64,000 bases of DNA from Verrucomicrobiota bacterium (GTDB taxonomy: Bacteria; Verrucomicrobiota; Verrucomicrobiia; Chthoniobacterales; Terrimicrobiaceae), in assembly GCA_026398255.1 (NCBI GenBank), contig JAPLTG010000011.1, positions 1 to 64,000 of the forward strand, given 5' to 3'. Position 1 is the stretch's first letter, and each line of letters starts with the position of its first letter. The notes below the pieces were generated by a model. It saw only the letters and a list, made by a program, of their open reading frames with translations. It had not been told where the DNA came from and did no database searches. The position numbers and the translations under genes are program-made. Positions 26,578 through 35,322 of the stretch are shown one piece after another.

Positions 26578-27657
26578 TTACGCCAGCGTGTCGTCGAGGG
26601 CGGCGAGGAGTTCGGTGATCGTCTCCTTCGTTTCGTCGCCCATGTTCGAGAGGCGGAAGGTTTTCCCCTTGAGCTTGCCGTAGCCACCGTCGATCGCGAT
26701 GCGGTGTTTCTCGCGGAGGCGCTTCACCCACTCGGCGAGGTCGATTTCGCGGTTGTTGGCGACGCAGGTGAGCGAGACGGAGCGGTAGCCCTCGGGGGCG
26801 AAAAACTCGAAGCCGCGAGCTTTCACCCAGTCGTGAACCATGGCGTTCAGCGCGGCGTGGCGGGCATGGCGGGCTTCGACGCCCTCGGTGAAGATGTCCT
26901 CGAGCTTCGACTCGAGCGCGTAGATGAGCGAGATGCACGGCGTGCTGGGCGTCATGTCCTGCTCTTGGTTTTTGGCGAATTCCACGAAGTCGAAATAGTA
27001 GCCGCGGTCGCCCATCGTCTTGGCGCGTTCCATGGCGCGCTCGGAGACGGCAAAAAGCGCGAGGCCCGGAGGCAGCGCGAGGGCCTTCTGGCTGCCGGTG
27101 AGGAGGACATCGATTCCGAGTTCATCCATCGAGATCGGCATGGTGGAAAAGGATGAGACGCTATCCACGATGAACATTACCTCGGGGAATTCGCGCACGA
27201 CGGCGGCGATTTCCTTGAGCGGGTTGAGCACGCCGCAGGAGGTTTCGTTGTGAATGAGCGTGATGGCATCGAACCCGCCTTGGGCGAGCTTTTCGCGAAC
27301 GAGCTCCGGTGTGATCGGACTGCCCCACTCGACCTGCAAGGCCTCGGCCTGCTTGCCGCAGCGCTTCGAAACATCAAGCCACTTGTCGGAAAAAGCGCCG
27401 CACATGCAGTTCAGGACTTTTTTCGAAACAAGATTGCGGATCGCGCCCTCCATCACGCCCCAGGCGGAGGAGGTGGAGAGAAAGACGGGGCGGGTGGTGC
27501 CGAAAAGCGTCTGCAGGCGGGGTTGGATGCCGCCGTAGAGTTTTTTAAAGTCGCCGCTGCGGTGGCCGATCATCGGACGGCACATCGCACGGTAGGTTTT
27601 TTCGGAGACCTCGATCGGGCCGGGAATGAAAAGCTTGGTGTGGTTGCGTTGTGACAT
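26578..27657 (-). CDS. Class V aminotransferase (alanine-glyoxylate/serine-glyoxylate type)
   Basis: A 359-residue PLP enzyme. The N-terminus KLFIPGPIEVSEKTYRAM is typical of the serine/alanine-glyoxylate and phosphonate aminotransferase branch. The PLP Lys is in LLTGSQKALALPPGLALF, preceded by the Asp motif VDSVSSFSTMPI. It could be a serine-pyruvate, alanine-glyoxylate or 2-aminoethylphosphonate enzyme. No phosphonate or photorespiratory genes adjoin it, so the substrate is unresolved. Start ATG at 27657; upstream in-frame ATGs overlap the region divergent to holA. Confidence 0.85.
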   Translation of the reverse strand: MSQRNHTKLFIPGPIEVSEKTYRAMCRPMIGHRSGDFKKLYGGIQPRLQTLFGTTRPVFLSTSSAWGVMEGAIRNLVSKKVLNCMCGAFSDKWLDVSKRCGKQAEALQVEWGSPITPELVREKLAQGGFDAITLIHNETSCGVLNPLKEIAAVVREFPEVMFIVDSVSSFSTMPISMDELGIDVLLTGSQKALALPPGLALFAVSERAMERAKTMGDRGYYFDFVEFAKNQEQDMTPSTPCISLIYALESKLEDIFTEGVEARHARHAALNAMVHDWVKARGFEFFAPEGYRSVSLTCVANNREIDLAEWVKRLREKHRIAIDGGYGKLKGKTFRLSNMGDETKETITELLAALDDTLA

Positions 27658-27752
27658 GGTTGAGCAGACTACAAAAACCCTCGCCCGCGCCACGAAGAAA
27701 TTTTGCAATCGTCCGGCGGGCGGGGCATGGTTCGCCCCGAATTCCAACCGCC

Positions 27753-28865
27753 GTGCCCGCCAAAAAAACCACATCGCCCATCCATTTCGTCAGCGGATCG
27801 GACGAGGCGGCCGTCAAAAAAACAGCCTCCGAACTCGCTGCTAAGCTCGCGCCCGGAGCCGATGCGTTTGGTTTGGAAACGATCGATGGCGCGGTGGAAA
27901 CGGTCGATCCCTCGATCTCCCGCATCCGCGAAACAACGCAGGCCCTCTCCACACTCCCCTTCCTCGGCGGCACAAAACTTGTGTGGTTGAAAAGCGCCTC
28001 ATTCCTCGCCGACACCGTTGCGGGGCGTTCCGAAGCTGTCATAGAAGAACTCGAACACCTCTGCGACCTCGTGGAGGGCGGATTGCCGGACGGCGTGACT
28101 TTTTTGATGAGCGCCCCGGCAGCCGACAAACGCCGCAGCGCCTACAAACGACTCACGAAGGCCGGCAACACCTTGATGTGCGATAAGCCCTCGCTCGGCT
28201 TCGGCGCCGGCGAGGAGGAAGTGGTTACTTGGACCGCCCAGCAACTCCGCTCGCGAGGGATCAAAATTTCTCACGACGCCGTGGAAATGCTCGCCGCCCG
28301 GATCGGTCTGGAGACCGTCCAACTCCACTCCGAACTCGACAAGCTGGAGGTCTCCCTTGGCACCGGTCACGAGATCACAGCCGAGGACATCCGCGAGTTG
28401 GTTCCCGCCACGCGAGAGAGCGGTATTTTCGATCTCGGCAATGCCATCTCCGCCCGAAACCTCCCGCTGGCCCTGGAAACGCTCGAGCATCTTTTCCACC
28501 AAGGCGAAAAAGGCGTCGGCATACTGCTCGCCTCGATCGTCCCCACGACGCGAAATCTGCTCTTGGCTAAAAGCCTTCTCGTGCGCCACAAACTCCACCC
28601 ACCAGCAGAGGCTCAATTTTTCGCCCGTGACTTGAATCGCCTTCCAGCCCACGAGACCAATCACCTGCCCCGCAAAAAAGACGGCACGCTCAATACCTAC
28701 GGGCTCGGCCTCGCCGCCAAACACTCGGTCCACTACACGCTCGAGGAACTCCTACACGGCTTCCAAGGCTGCGCCGAGGCGAACCAAAAACTCGTTACCA
28801 GCCAAGGCTCCGAAAGCGTGGTGCTCACCCGCCTCCTCGTAGGCCTCATGCAGCGGGTTGCGTAG
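27753..28865 (+). CDS. holA: DNA polymerase III subunit delta
   Basis: Clamp-loader delta subunit that opens the beta sliding clamp. The 370 residues show the HolA pattern: IHFVSGSDEAAVKK at the start (domain I), a region ending in TFLMSAPAADKRRSAYKRL, and a collar domain (SGIFDLGNAISARNLPLALE, EKGVGILLASIVPTTRNLLLAK). I chose the GTG at 27753. The open frame reaches an ATG at 27651 but the first 34 residues look non-homologous and overlap the divergent aminotransferase start. Remote sequence similarity is typical for this subunit. Confidence 0.82.
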   Translation: MPAKKTTSPIHFVSGSDEAAVKKTASELAAKLAPGADAFGLETIDGAVETVDPSISRIRETTQALSTLPFLGGTKLVWLKSASFLADTVAGRSEAVIEELEHLCDLVEGGLPDGVTFLMSAPAADKRRSAYKRLTKAGNTLMCDKPSLGFGAGEEEVVTWTAQQLRSRGIKISHDAVEMLAARIGLETVQLHSELDKLEVSLGTGHEITAEDIRELVPATRESGIFDLGNAISARNLPLALETLEHLFHQGEKGVGILLASIVPTTRNLLLAKSLLVRHKLHPPAEAQFFARDLNRLPAHETNHLPRKKDGTLNTYGLGLAAKHSVHYTLEELLHGFQGCAEANQKLVTSQGSESVVLTRLLVGLMQRVA

Positions 28866-28871
28866 GCGCGC

Positions 28872-29504
28872 TTACCGGTTTCGCGCCGCAAGTCGGGCGC
28901 GAGTCATGCGTTCGCGCAAGCCTCCTTCTTTCAAAAAATCCTGTTCGAGCCGGCGGAGTTGCTGGTCGAGCAGATAGTTGGTGAGCTTGATCAAGCCGAT
29001 CATCACATTGGCAGCGATCGCCGGATCGGAATGCTCGATGCCCTTTTGGAAGGTCTCGTAGGAGGGGTTGGGTTGGCGGTTGAGTTCGCGGAGGCGGCGC
29101 GTGTGGGGATGCTCCTTGGGCCATTCGGCGATTCCGCGCACACGCAGGAAATCGCGATAGTCCTCCAGCAATTCCTCGAGACTGGCCCGGGCGACATTGG
29201 TGAGTTTGATTTCGGTTTCCTTGGAAGTGCCGCTCGCCTGGCTGCCCTCGAGTATGTTCTGCTTGCCCGAGCGGGCGGCCTGCACCATTTGGTCGTGGGT
29301 GCGTGACCTTTTGTCGATAAACCGGTCGCAAAATTTCACAGTGCCATCGTAGACAATTCGGGCTTTCTGAAAGGAGTGGAGTTGCTCATAGCCCCCGTGT
29401 GGCGGGATGAAGCCTTTGGGCGAGGACGAAAGGGACTCAGGGGACGAAAGTTGTTTTTCGTCCCTGAAAGTCCCTTCTGTCCCTTGAGGCTTACGCTCAG
29501 CCAT
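28872..29504 (-). CDS. Four-helix bundle suffix-domain protein (S23-like)
   Basis: A 210-residue protein. Residues ~39-200 (YEQLHSFQKARIVYDGTVKFCDRFI, SRTHDQMVQAARSGKQNILEG) match the four-helix-bundle suffix family related to proteins encoded in 23S rRNA intervening sequences. The function is unknown; relatives may bind RNA. The first ~38 residues are low complexity and are encoded by an imperfect palindromic DNA repeat. The conserved domain starts around GGYEQL. It is convergent with holA. Confidence 0.8.
   Translation of the reverse strand: MAERKPQGTEGTFRDEKQLSSPESLSSSPKGFIPPHGGYEQLHSFQKARIVYDGTVKFCDRFIDKRSRTHDQMVQAARSGKQNILEGSQASGTSKETEIKLTNVARASLEELLEDYRDFLRVRGIAEWPKEHPHTRRLRELNRQPNPSYETFQKGIEHSDPAIAANVMIGLIKLTNYLLDQQLRRLEQDFLKEGGLRERMTRARLAARNR
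29429..29476. repeat. Imperfect palindrome with gggac units, inside coding N-terminus
   Basis: The left arm (29429-29449) and right arm (29456-29476) are imperfect inverted copies built of agggac/cagggac units, and further gtcccttctgtccctt copies follow. It encodes the low-complexity N-terminal tail of the four-helix suffix protein. The element looks like a dispersed repeat that has been captured in a reading frame. Confidence 0.6.
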
Positions 29505-29514
29505 AACCCCTCCC

Positions 29515-30207
29515 CTAACTCGAGGGAGTCGGGCTCGGTGTCGGAGTCGGGCCGGGGATGCCGCGATCGGAGAGGTATTTTTCGAGAAAATCGACCGCCC
29601 CGGAGGCGTCGAGGGATTGGTTGTTCACTTCCTTGGTAAGTCCTTTGTTGAATTCCGCCTTCGCCTTACTGAAGCCTGCATAGCCATACTCAAAACCGGT
29701 TGTCGTGCCGTTGGTCGTTGTGGCTTCAACTTCTGGGCCGGAGGCGAGCAAATAGCCGCGCATTTTATCGGAATACTCGGAGCGAAAGCCGCCGCCCACT
29801 TTGCTACTGTTATCGATGGGTCCGATAACCTGCAGGGCCGCATTATCGGTGGTGGCAGTGGTCCCAGATGTGGTTCCAAAAAGGACTACATTCCGACGGT
29901 CGGCGTAATCCAAAATCTCGCTGTAGCTGCCAGAAACAAAATCTGCTGCCTGATAAAAATTGAAGGTGTTCGGGTCGGTGAGCACGACGATCAAGGAAAA
30001 GGTGGCTGTCTCGGGATCGACGACGAGGAAACCATCCTTGAAAAAGGTATAGTTCACGCTGCGCCCGGTTTTCTCCAATTCGAGGTCGTAAATCAAAACG
30101 GGCGACGGCGTGGGGCTCGGGGTTGGCGTGGCGGTCTGGGAAAAAGCGACGAGAGGGAGGAGGAAAACGAGGGCTGCGAAAAGTGGAAATGGCGAGCGGG
30201 GTTTCAT
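29515..30207 (-). CDS. Exported protein of unknown function with P/T/S-rich ends
   Basis: A 230-residue protein not assigned to a family. A signal peptide (residues 1-23, FPLFAALVFLLPLVAFS) precedes a short TPTPSPTPSP linker. A globular part with alternating strands follows (SVNYTFFKDGFLVVDPETATFSLIVVL; VVLFGTTSG), and a second PTPTPSPTPSS tail ends it. The mirrored proline linkers suggest a secreted or surface protein whose N- and C-termini are flexible. It lies 10 bases before the four-helix gene on the same strand. Confidence 0.6.
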   Translation of the reverse strand: MKPRSPFPLFAALVFLLPLVAFSQTATPTPSPTPSPVLIYDLELEKTGRSVNYTFFKDGFLVVDPETATFSLIVVLTDPNTFNFYQAADFVSGSYSEILDYADRRNVVLFGTTSGTTATTDNAALQVIGPIDNSSKVGGGFRSEYSDKMRGYLLASGPEVEATTTNGTTTGFEYGYAGFSKAKAEFNKGLTKEVNNQSLDASGAVDFLEKYLSDRGIPGPTPTPSPTPSS

Positions 30208-30260
30208 ATGAAAATTTTTAATCCGCTAAAATGCAGCGGTCAATCAGCGGAAACCCTGCC

Positions 30261-31181
30261 TCAAAAAAGCTCCCCTTGGACTCGGGCAGGCTCTGAGTCT
30301 TTTTTGGAAACGCCGGCTTCGTCCTCGATTTCCTTAAGCAGGGATTTGAATTCGCAGTCGCGAATGGCGGCGATCAATTCGGGATAGCGGGGGTGTATTT
30401 CGAGCGAGGGCCACGGCGCGGGGAGGTCCAAGTGGTCGTCGAGGCGGACCATCTCTCGGTTGGCGAGGATGAGGTCGCGGTGGGTGGTGATTTTCTCGCG
30501 GAGCTTGGGATTCGGGATGGCGTCGGGGTTGGCGAGGATTTGGGTTATTCCTCCATGGGCATTGATGAGTCCTGCGGCGGTTTTTTCTCCGATGCCGGGA
30601 ACTCCTGGGATGTTGTCCGAACTGTCGCCAGTGAGTGCCAAAACATCGGCGATGTGCGTGGGATCGACGCCCCACTTTCCACGCACGGCTTCGATCCCGA
30701 GGAGCGCGAACCCACCTTCCTTGATGTCATTTTTTACCGTTGAATAGATCGAAATCCCCTCGCCTACGATTTGCAGGATGTCCTTGTCGTTCGTCGCGAT
30801 CACGACCTCGGCGCCCTCGCGGCGGGCTTGAACGGCATAGGCGGCAATGAGGTCATCAGCCTCGGTGTTTTGGATTTCCAGGCAGGTCACGCCGAGAAGC
30901 GGGGTGTTTTTCTGGAGCCAATCCTCCTGCGGGCGGAGGTCGTTGGGCATTTCGGTGCGGTTTTGTTTGTAGGCGGGCTGGAGTTCCGTGCGGCGCGCCG
31001 GAAGACCGCAGTCCCAGATGACAGCGGCGCGGTCGGGCTTCACATCGGCGAGCATTTTCCGGAGGGCTTTGAGGAATCCGTAGATGGCGTTCGTTGGTTC
31101 GCCTCGAGAGTTTTTTAGGCCTCGGATCGCGAAGAAGGACCGGTAGAGATAATAGTGACCGTCGACGAGGAGGAGTCTCAT
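30261..31181 (-). CDS. 5'-3' exonuclease (PolA N-terminal type)
   Basis: A 306-residue flap-endonuclease-fold protein resembling the stand-alone 5'-nuclease domain of DNA polymerase I. It has RLLLVDGHYYLYRSFFA with the first metal-binding Asp, a KQNRTEMPNDL segment, the acidic cluster EADDLIAAYA, and the helix-3-turn-helix LTGDSSDNIPGVPGIGEKTA. Such proteins remove RNA primers and flaps. The ATG at 31181 overlaps the upstream gene's stop as ATGA; extension to 31361 only repeats that gene's sequence in another frame. Confidence 0.88.
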   Translation of the reverse strand: MRLLLVDGHYYLYRSFFAIRGLKNSRGEPTNAIYGFLKALRKMLADVKPDRAAVIWDCGLPARRTELQPAYKQNRTEMPNDLRPQEDWLQKNTPLLGVTCLEIQNTEADDLIAAYAVQARREGAEVVIATNDKDILQIVGEGISIYSTVKNDIKEGGFALLGIEAVRGKWGVDPTHIADVLALTGDSSDNIPGVPGIGEKTAAGLINAHGGITQILANPDAIPNPKLREKITTHRDLILANREMVRLDDHLDLPAPWPSLEIHPRYPELIAAIRDCEFKSLLKEIEDEAGVSKKDSEPARVQGELF

Positions 31182-31813
31182 GGGGCTTTGGATTTTTGAA
31201 TGACCAAGGCGCAATCGGCTTGGGCGGCGATCGCTTGAATACGGGCGAGGAATTCGCGATCGGCTTCGGCAAGGAGACCCTCCTCGAGAATGAGCTTTCG
31301 AGCAGCGAGTCGGAGTTGGCGAAGGACGCGGGCCTGGGTGCGATCTGGAAGGTTTTCCCAAGAAGTCTTGGAGGAATCCACGATGGGCGAGCCGATCAAT
31401 TGGAGGTCGAGAATTTTGTTGGCCGGGATTCGGGCATCCACTTGGCGACCACCACGGCGAACATTCATCTCGAGGGTTTCCCGCCCGGCGATTCCGGCTC
31501 CGGCTCGAAATTCAGCGCTCACGATTGGCTGACTCCCATCTTCGAGTGGCATATCGATAGGCAATTGGATGGCGGTTTTTCGGCGGGCCGTGACCAGATT
31601 TTCCACACGGGAGGTTTGGGAAAACAGCACGCCGGCATTCGCGGAAATTCTCGGCGTGATTTCAAATTGCTCGGAAAAAATCTGCTGGAGCCGGTTGGCG
31701 GTTTTGACGGCCTCGTCCATCGGGCGGATGAAAAAAAACCAAGCACCCCAGCAAATCATTGCTGTCACCAGCGCCGCTCCACCAAAGACCGCCAAGAAAA
31801 TCGCTCGTTGCAT
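31178..31813 (-). CDS. Membrane-anchored DUF4230-like protein
   Basis: 211 residues: an N-terminal membrane helix (residues ~5-29, FLAVFGGAALVTAMICWGAWFFF) and an extracytoplasmic domain. The order LVTARRKTAIQL, FRAGAGIAGRE, VDARIPANKILDLQLIGSPIV and a C-terminal amphipathic helix (ARKLILEEGLLAEADREFLARIQAI) resembles DUF4230. The family role is unknown. Operon with the 5'-3' exonuclease (ATGA overlap) and 6 bases from ispA, which is upstream. Confidence 0.55.
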   Translation of the reverse strand: MQRAIFLAVFGGAALVTAMICWGAWFFFIRPMDEAVKTANRLQQIFSEQFEITPRISANAGVLFSQTSRVENLVTARRKTAIQLPIDMPLEDGSQPIVSAEFRAGAGIAGRETLEMNVRRGGRQVDARIPANKILDLQLIGSPIVDSSKTSWENLPDRTQARVLRQLRLAARKLILEEGLLAEADREFLARIQAIAAQADCALVIQKSKAP

Positions 31814-31819
31814 AGAAGG

Positions 31820-32701
31820 CTAGTTCTCGCGACCGAGAAGCTGGTCGGCGATGGCGTGAAGGAAGTCGGCTTTTTTACCAAACGGCTCAAGGGCCTTGCG
31901 GGCCGCCTTGGTGAGTCGAGCAGCCTCTCGGCGGGATTTCTCGATTCCAAAAACAGCCGGGTAGGTCGCCTTGCCGGCGGCGGCATCTTTGCCAGCACTT
32001 TTACCGAGCTGCTCGCTGGTTTGGGTGATGTCGAGAATGTCGTCAACGATCTGGAAGGCGAGGCCGAGGGATTCCCCGAATTTGCCGATCGCCTCGACCT
32101 TGGCCGTTTTGGCGTTGGCAGTCATCGCCCCGAGTCGCAGGCTTGCAGCGACCATGGCGGCGGTTTTTCCTCGGTGGATAAAAACCAATTCCTCGGGCTT
32201 CGTCAGGCGGTTCTCGGCCTCCATGTCGGCGACTTGTCCACCCACCAGAAACAAACTCCCCGCCGCCCGGGCGAGTTCGGCAACAAGATCTCCAGCGTCG
32301 TAGCGCTTGGTTTTATGAGTGCGGGCGAGAATTTCAAAGGCCACCGTCAACAACGCATCTCCGGCGAGAACAGCCACCGCTTCTCCAAAAACCTTGTGCG
32401 TCGTCAGACGCCCCCGGCGGAGGTCGTCGTCGTCCATGCAGGGCAGATCGTCGTGGATGAGCGAGTAGGTATGGACACACTCCACCGCGCAGGCCGCGGC
32501 CATTGCCTCCGAAATTTTCCCACCACAAGCCTCCGCAGCGGCCAGGCAAAGAACCGGACGCAGCCGCTTGCCGCCGCCAAAAACCGCGTAGCGCATGGCG
32601 CGGTGCAAACTGGCCGGCTTGGTTTTTTCGGAAGGCAGCCAGCGGTCGAGCGCACGGTCCACTTGCTTGTGGAGCGAGGCGAGGCGGGTTTTCACAGTCA
32701 T
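31820..32701 (-). CDS. ispA: Farnesyl/geranyl-type polyprenyl diphosphate synthase
   Basis: A 293-residue trans-prenyltransferase making short-chain prenyl diphosphates for quinones and undecaprenyl carriers. The substrate-binding site includes GGGKRLRPVL, the first Asp-rich motif HDDLPCMDDDDLRRG (bacterial FPPS type with two extra residues), and the second Asp-rich motif FQIVDDILD. Start ATG at 32701; the frame is open to 32794 without family support. It heads a minus-strand group with the DUF4230-like and exonuclease genes. Confidence 0.88.
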   Translation of the reverse strand: MTVKTRLASLHKQVDRALDRWLPSEKTKPASLHRAMRYAVFGGGKRLRPVLCLAAAEACGGKISEAMAAACAVECVHTYSLIHDDLPCMDDDDLRRGRLTTHKVFGEAVAVLAGDALLTVAFEILARTHKTKRYDAGDLVAELARAAGSLFLVGGQVADMEAENRLTKPEELVFIHRGKTAAMVAASLRLGAMTANAKTAKVEAIGKFGESLGLAFQIVDDILDITQTSEQLGKSAGKDAAAGKATYPAVFGIEKSRREAARLTKAARKALEPFGKKADFLHAIADQLLGREN

Positions 32702-32809
32702 TGGCAAGACCGGCACAAATAATCGCGACCCCGCGACTGAACAATCCTCAACTCGGCACGCTTGATTGAAAACTTTTCGAACCGCCGCCGACAATTATAG
32801 TGCCGCGCC

Positions 32810-33397
32810 ATGCAGCCACTGAAGATCGCCGTCCTCGGATCCGGAAAGGGATCAAATTTCCGAGCCATTCTGAATGCCGCGATGGCGGGCCAATTAAAAA
32901 TCCAGCCCGTCCTCGCCATCTCCGACCACCCGGAGGCCGGTCTCCTCTCGCTCGCTGAAAATCTCGGCGTCGCCACGCAAGTCGTCTCCGAACCGAAATT
33001 TCGCACTCGACTCTCCGAGGAAGTCGAGACGGGACTCGTCGAAGACATCCGCGCGAGCGGGGCCGAACTCATCGTCCTCGCTGGCTGGATGCGGTTGGTG
33101 AAATCCCCGATGCTCGAGGCATTCCCCCGCCGGATTATCAACATCCACCCCTCCCTGCTGCCGGCATTCCCCGGTCTGGAGGCTTGGAAACAAGCGCTCG
33201 CAGCGGGTGTCGAAAAAACCGGCTGCACCGTGCATTTCGTGGATGGCGGCATGGACACGGGTGAAATCATTTCTCAGTGCGAAGTCTCGATTCTGCCCGG
33301 CGACACGGCGGAAACCCTCCACGCCCGGATCCAGGATGCCGAGCACCGCCTTTTTCCAGAGGTCATCTCCCGCTTCGCCCGCCGCGAGATTTTGTAG
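32810..33397 (+). CDS. purN: Phosphoribosylglycinamide formyltransferase
   Basis: Third step of purine synthesis, using 10-formyl-THF. The 195 residues contain the N-terminal AVLGSGKGSNFRAIL phosphate loop, the catalytic Asn/His motif INIHPSLLPAFPG and the Asp motif VHFVDGGMDTGEII. The usual formyltransferase H-x-V segment after GCT is present. purB lies at 40337. A small hairpin follows the stop. Confidence 0.93.
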   Translation: MQPLKIAVLGSGKGSNFRAILNAAMAGQLKIQPVLAISDHPEAGLLSLAENLGVATQVVSEPKFRTRLSEEVETGLVEDIRASGAELIVLAGWMRLVKSPMLEAFPRRIINIHPSLLPAFPGLEAWKQALAAGVEKTGCTVHFVDGGMDTGEIISQCEVSILPGDTAETLHARIQDAEHRLFPEVISRFARREIL

Positions 33398-33403
33398 TCT
33401 CAC

Positions 33404-33419
33404 AGGGGTCATCACCCCT
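33404..33419 (+). terminator. Short hairpin after purN
   Basis: aggggt-catc-acccct forms a perfect 6-bp stem with a 4-base loop, 6 bases after the purN stop, followed by ctttcctc. The U-tract is poor, so termination is possible but weak. A second small cccc/gggg hairpin (33437-33452) sits directly before the next ATG. Confidence 0.4.
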
Positions 33420-33454
33420 CTTTCCTCGGCCCAGCGCCCCATCATTTTGGGGTC

Positions 33455-34357
33455 ATGGAAAATGAACTGAAAGCCATCCTGGAAGCCGAGCACCTCGAGC
33501 ACCTCACTCCGAAATTCGAGGAACAGGGCGTCACTGATGCCATCCTCGACCAACTCGAAGACAGCGATCTCCGCGAACTCGGCGTCGAAAAACTCGGCGA
33601 GCGCAAGCGCCTGCTCAGCGCCTTCTCGCAAAACCGCGACATTCCGCTCGCGGGAACCGTGATGATTTCCGTGGGGGACGGAGTGATGCCGGCCGATTCG
33701 GAGCTCAGCGGCTTGCGCGTTGAGGATTTCGAGATCGGCAAATATCCAGTCATGCAGGAGGAGTGGGAGTGGGTGAGGATTTGGGCGCTGGCGAAAGGCT
33801 ATGAACTCGAGACCGGCTACGGCACCGGAAGTTCCCATCCAGTCACGCATGTGAGCTGGTATGACGCCGTGAAGTGGTGCAACGCCAAGAGCGAGCACGA
33901 ACTCCTCGAGCCCGTCTATTACATGGAGGGGAAAATATTTCGCAACGGCGAGTTCGGCGCCGACGGCTCGCGCCTCATCTCGTGGCACAAAAAGGCGAGA
34001 GGTTACCGACTGCCCACCGAGGCCGAATGGGAGTGGGCCGCGCGCGGCGGTCCGCTCAGCAACGGCCACAACTTCAGCGGCAGCGACAAGCCGGAGGAGG
34101 TCGGCTGGTATGAAAAAAACTCCAACGGCGGCGTGAAGCCAGTCGGTCTGAAAAACGCCAACGAGCTCGGTCTCCACGACATGAGCGGCAATGTGTGGGA
34201 ATGGTGCTGGGACATGGATCAAAGTGGCTCCGCGCACCGCATCCGCGGCGGAAGTTGGAACCACCACGCCAACCACGGCACCGTGCGCTACCGCATCAGC
34301 CGCAGCCCGGAGACCCGCTACGGCGTCATCGGTTTCCGCCTCGCACGCAACCAGTGA
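33455..34357 (+). CDS. SAM-domain protein with formylglycine-generating-enzyme-type fold, copy 1
   Basis: 300 residues. Residues ~5-58 form a sterile alpha motif (AEHLEHLTPKFEEQGV, DSDLRELGVEKLGERKRLLSAF), a protein-interaction domain uncommon in bacteria. Residues ~65-300 match the FGE/SUMF1 fold: VSWYDAVKWCN, GYRLPTEAEWEWAARGG, HDMSGNVWEWCWD, IRGGSW, GFRLAR. Genuine FGE has two copper-binding cysteines after GGS(W/Y); here that stretch is SWNHHANHG with none, so sulfatase activation is unlikely. Ligand binding or another oxygenase-like role is possible. Confidence 0.85.
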   Translation: MENELKAILEAEHLEHLTPKFEEQGVTDAILDQLEDSDLRELGVEKLGERKRLLSAFSQNRDIPLAGTVMISVGDGVMPADSELSGLRVEDFEIGKYPVMQEEWEWVRIWALAKGYELETGYGTGSSHPVTHVSWYDAVKWCNAKSEHELLEPVYYMEGKIFRNGEFGADGSRLISWHKKARGYRLPTEAEWEWAARGGPLSNGHNFSGSDKPEEVGWYEKNSNGGVKPVGLKNANELGLHDMSGNVWEWCWDMDQSGSAHRIRGGSWNHHANHGTVRYRISRSPETRYGVIGFRLARNQ

Positions 34358-34370
34358 TTTTTTTACGACG

Positions 34371-35267
34371 ATGAACATCCGACTCAAAACCGCGCTGGAA
34401 ACAACCCATCTCGAGCATCTCCTCCAATCCTTCACGGACGAGGGCGTGACGGACGACATCCTCGCCGAACTCACCGATGCCGACCTTGAAAAACTTGGCG
34501 CTCGCAAGCTGGGTGACCGCAAACGGATTCTTTTGGCCTTTCATAAGACTCCGAAAATAGAAGGCGGCGGCACCATTCTGATCGAGGTGAAAGGCGGAAC
34601 GCTGCCGGAGTTTTCGGAATTGAAGGGAACGGTAGTGAAAACCTTCGAGATCGGAAGATATCCCGTGATGCACGAGGAGTGGGAATGGGTGCGCGTGTGG
34701 GGAGTTTCCAACGGCTACGACCTCGGTGAAGGGCAGCGCAATGGCGACTTCCGCCCGATCACCAAAGTGAGTTGGTATGATGCTGTGAAATGGTGCAACG
34801 CCAAAAGCGAGCACGAGGCCATAGAGCCGGTCTACCACATCGAGGATTCGGTTTTCCGCAAGGGAGACTATGGCGCCAGCGGCTCGAAATGGATCAAGCG
34901 AAACGAAAAGGCGAACGGCTACCGGTTGCCGCTCGAGGCCGAATGGGAATGGGCTGCCAACGGCGGTGTGCTCGCCATCAAATCGGTCACAAGCCCGCCC
35001 CAGAACGACCAAACCGCCGAGCCGAAAATCGAGCTCGGGGACTACCGGCCCTTCGGCGCGTATTTCAATGAACTGGGAATCTACGAGATCACTTCGAATA
35101 TGTGGGAATGGTGCTGGGACCGGGATGAAACCGGCACCGCCCATCGAATTCGCAGCGAGAACAACTGGAACAAGCAAGCCCAACAAGACAAGTGCCAGCG
35201 CCGCGTGAGCCGCAGCCCAGATACCCGATACAGCGTCATCGGATTCCGCCTCGCGAGGAATTATTGA
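34371..35267 (+). CDS. SAM-domain protein with FGE-type fold, copy 2 (diverged)
   Basis: 298 residues, a tandem paralogue of the preceding gene, 13 bases downstream. The SAM domain (TTHLEHLLQSFTDEGV, DADLEKLGARKLGDRKRIL) is well kept. In the FGE-like part several fold motifs are eroded: GNVWEW has become SNMWEW, the AARGG turn is AANGG, and IRGGSW is replaced by RSENNW. The C-terminal VSRSPDTRYSVIGFRLARN remains. It probably acts by binding rather than catalysis, perhaps as a partner of copy 1 through SAM-SAM contacts (inference). Confidence 0.82.
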   Translation: MNIRLKTALETTHLEHLLQSFTDEGVTDDILAELTDADLEKLGARKLGDRKRILLAFHKTPKIEGGGTILIEVKGGTLPEFSELKGTVVKTFEIGRYPVMHEEWEWVRVWGVSNGYDLGEGQRNGDFRPITKVSWYDAVKWCNAKSEHEAIEPVYHIEDSVFRKGDYGASGSKWIKRNEKANGYRLPLEAEWEWAANGGVLAIKSVTSPPQNDQTAEPKIELGDYRPFGAYFNELGIYEITSNMWEWCWDRDETGTAHRIRSENNWNKQAQQDKCQRRVSRSPDTRYSVIGFRLARNY

Positions 35268-35322
35268 GACGGCGACAGCGAAATCTTGAGCGGGTCCGCC
35301 GGAGCGGAGACATTCCCTCACC

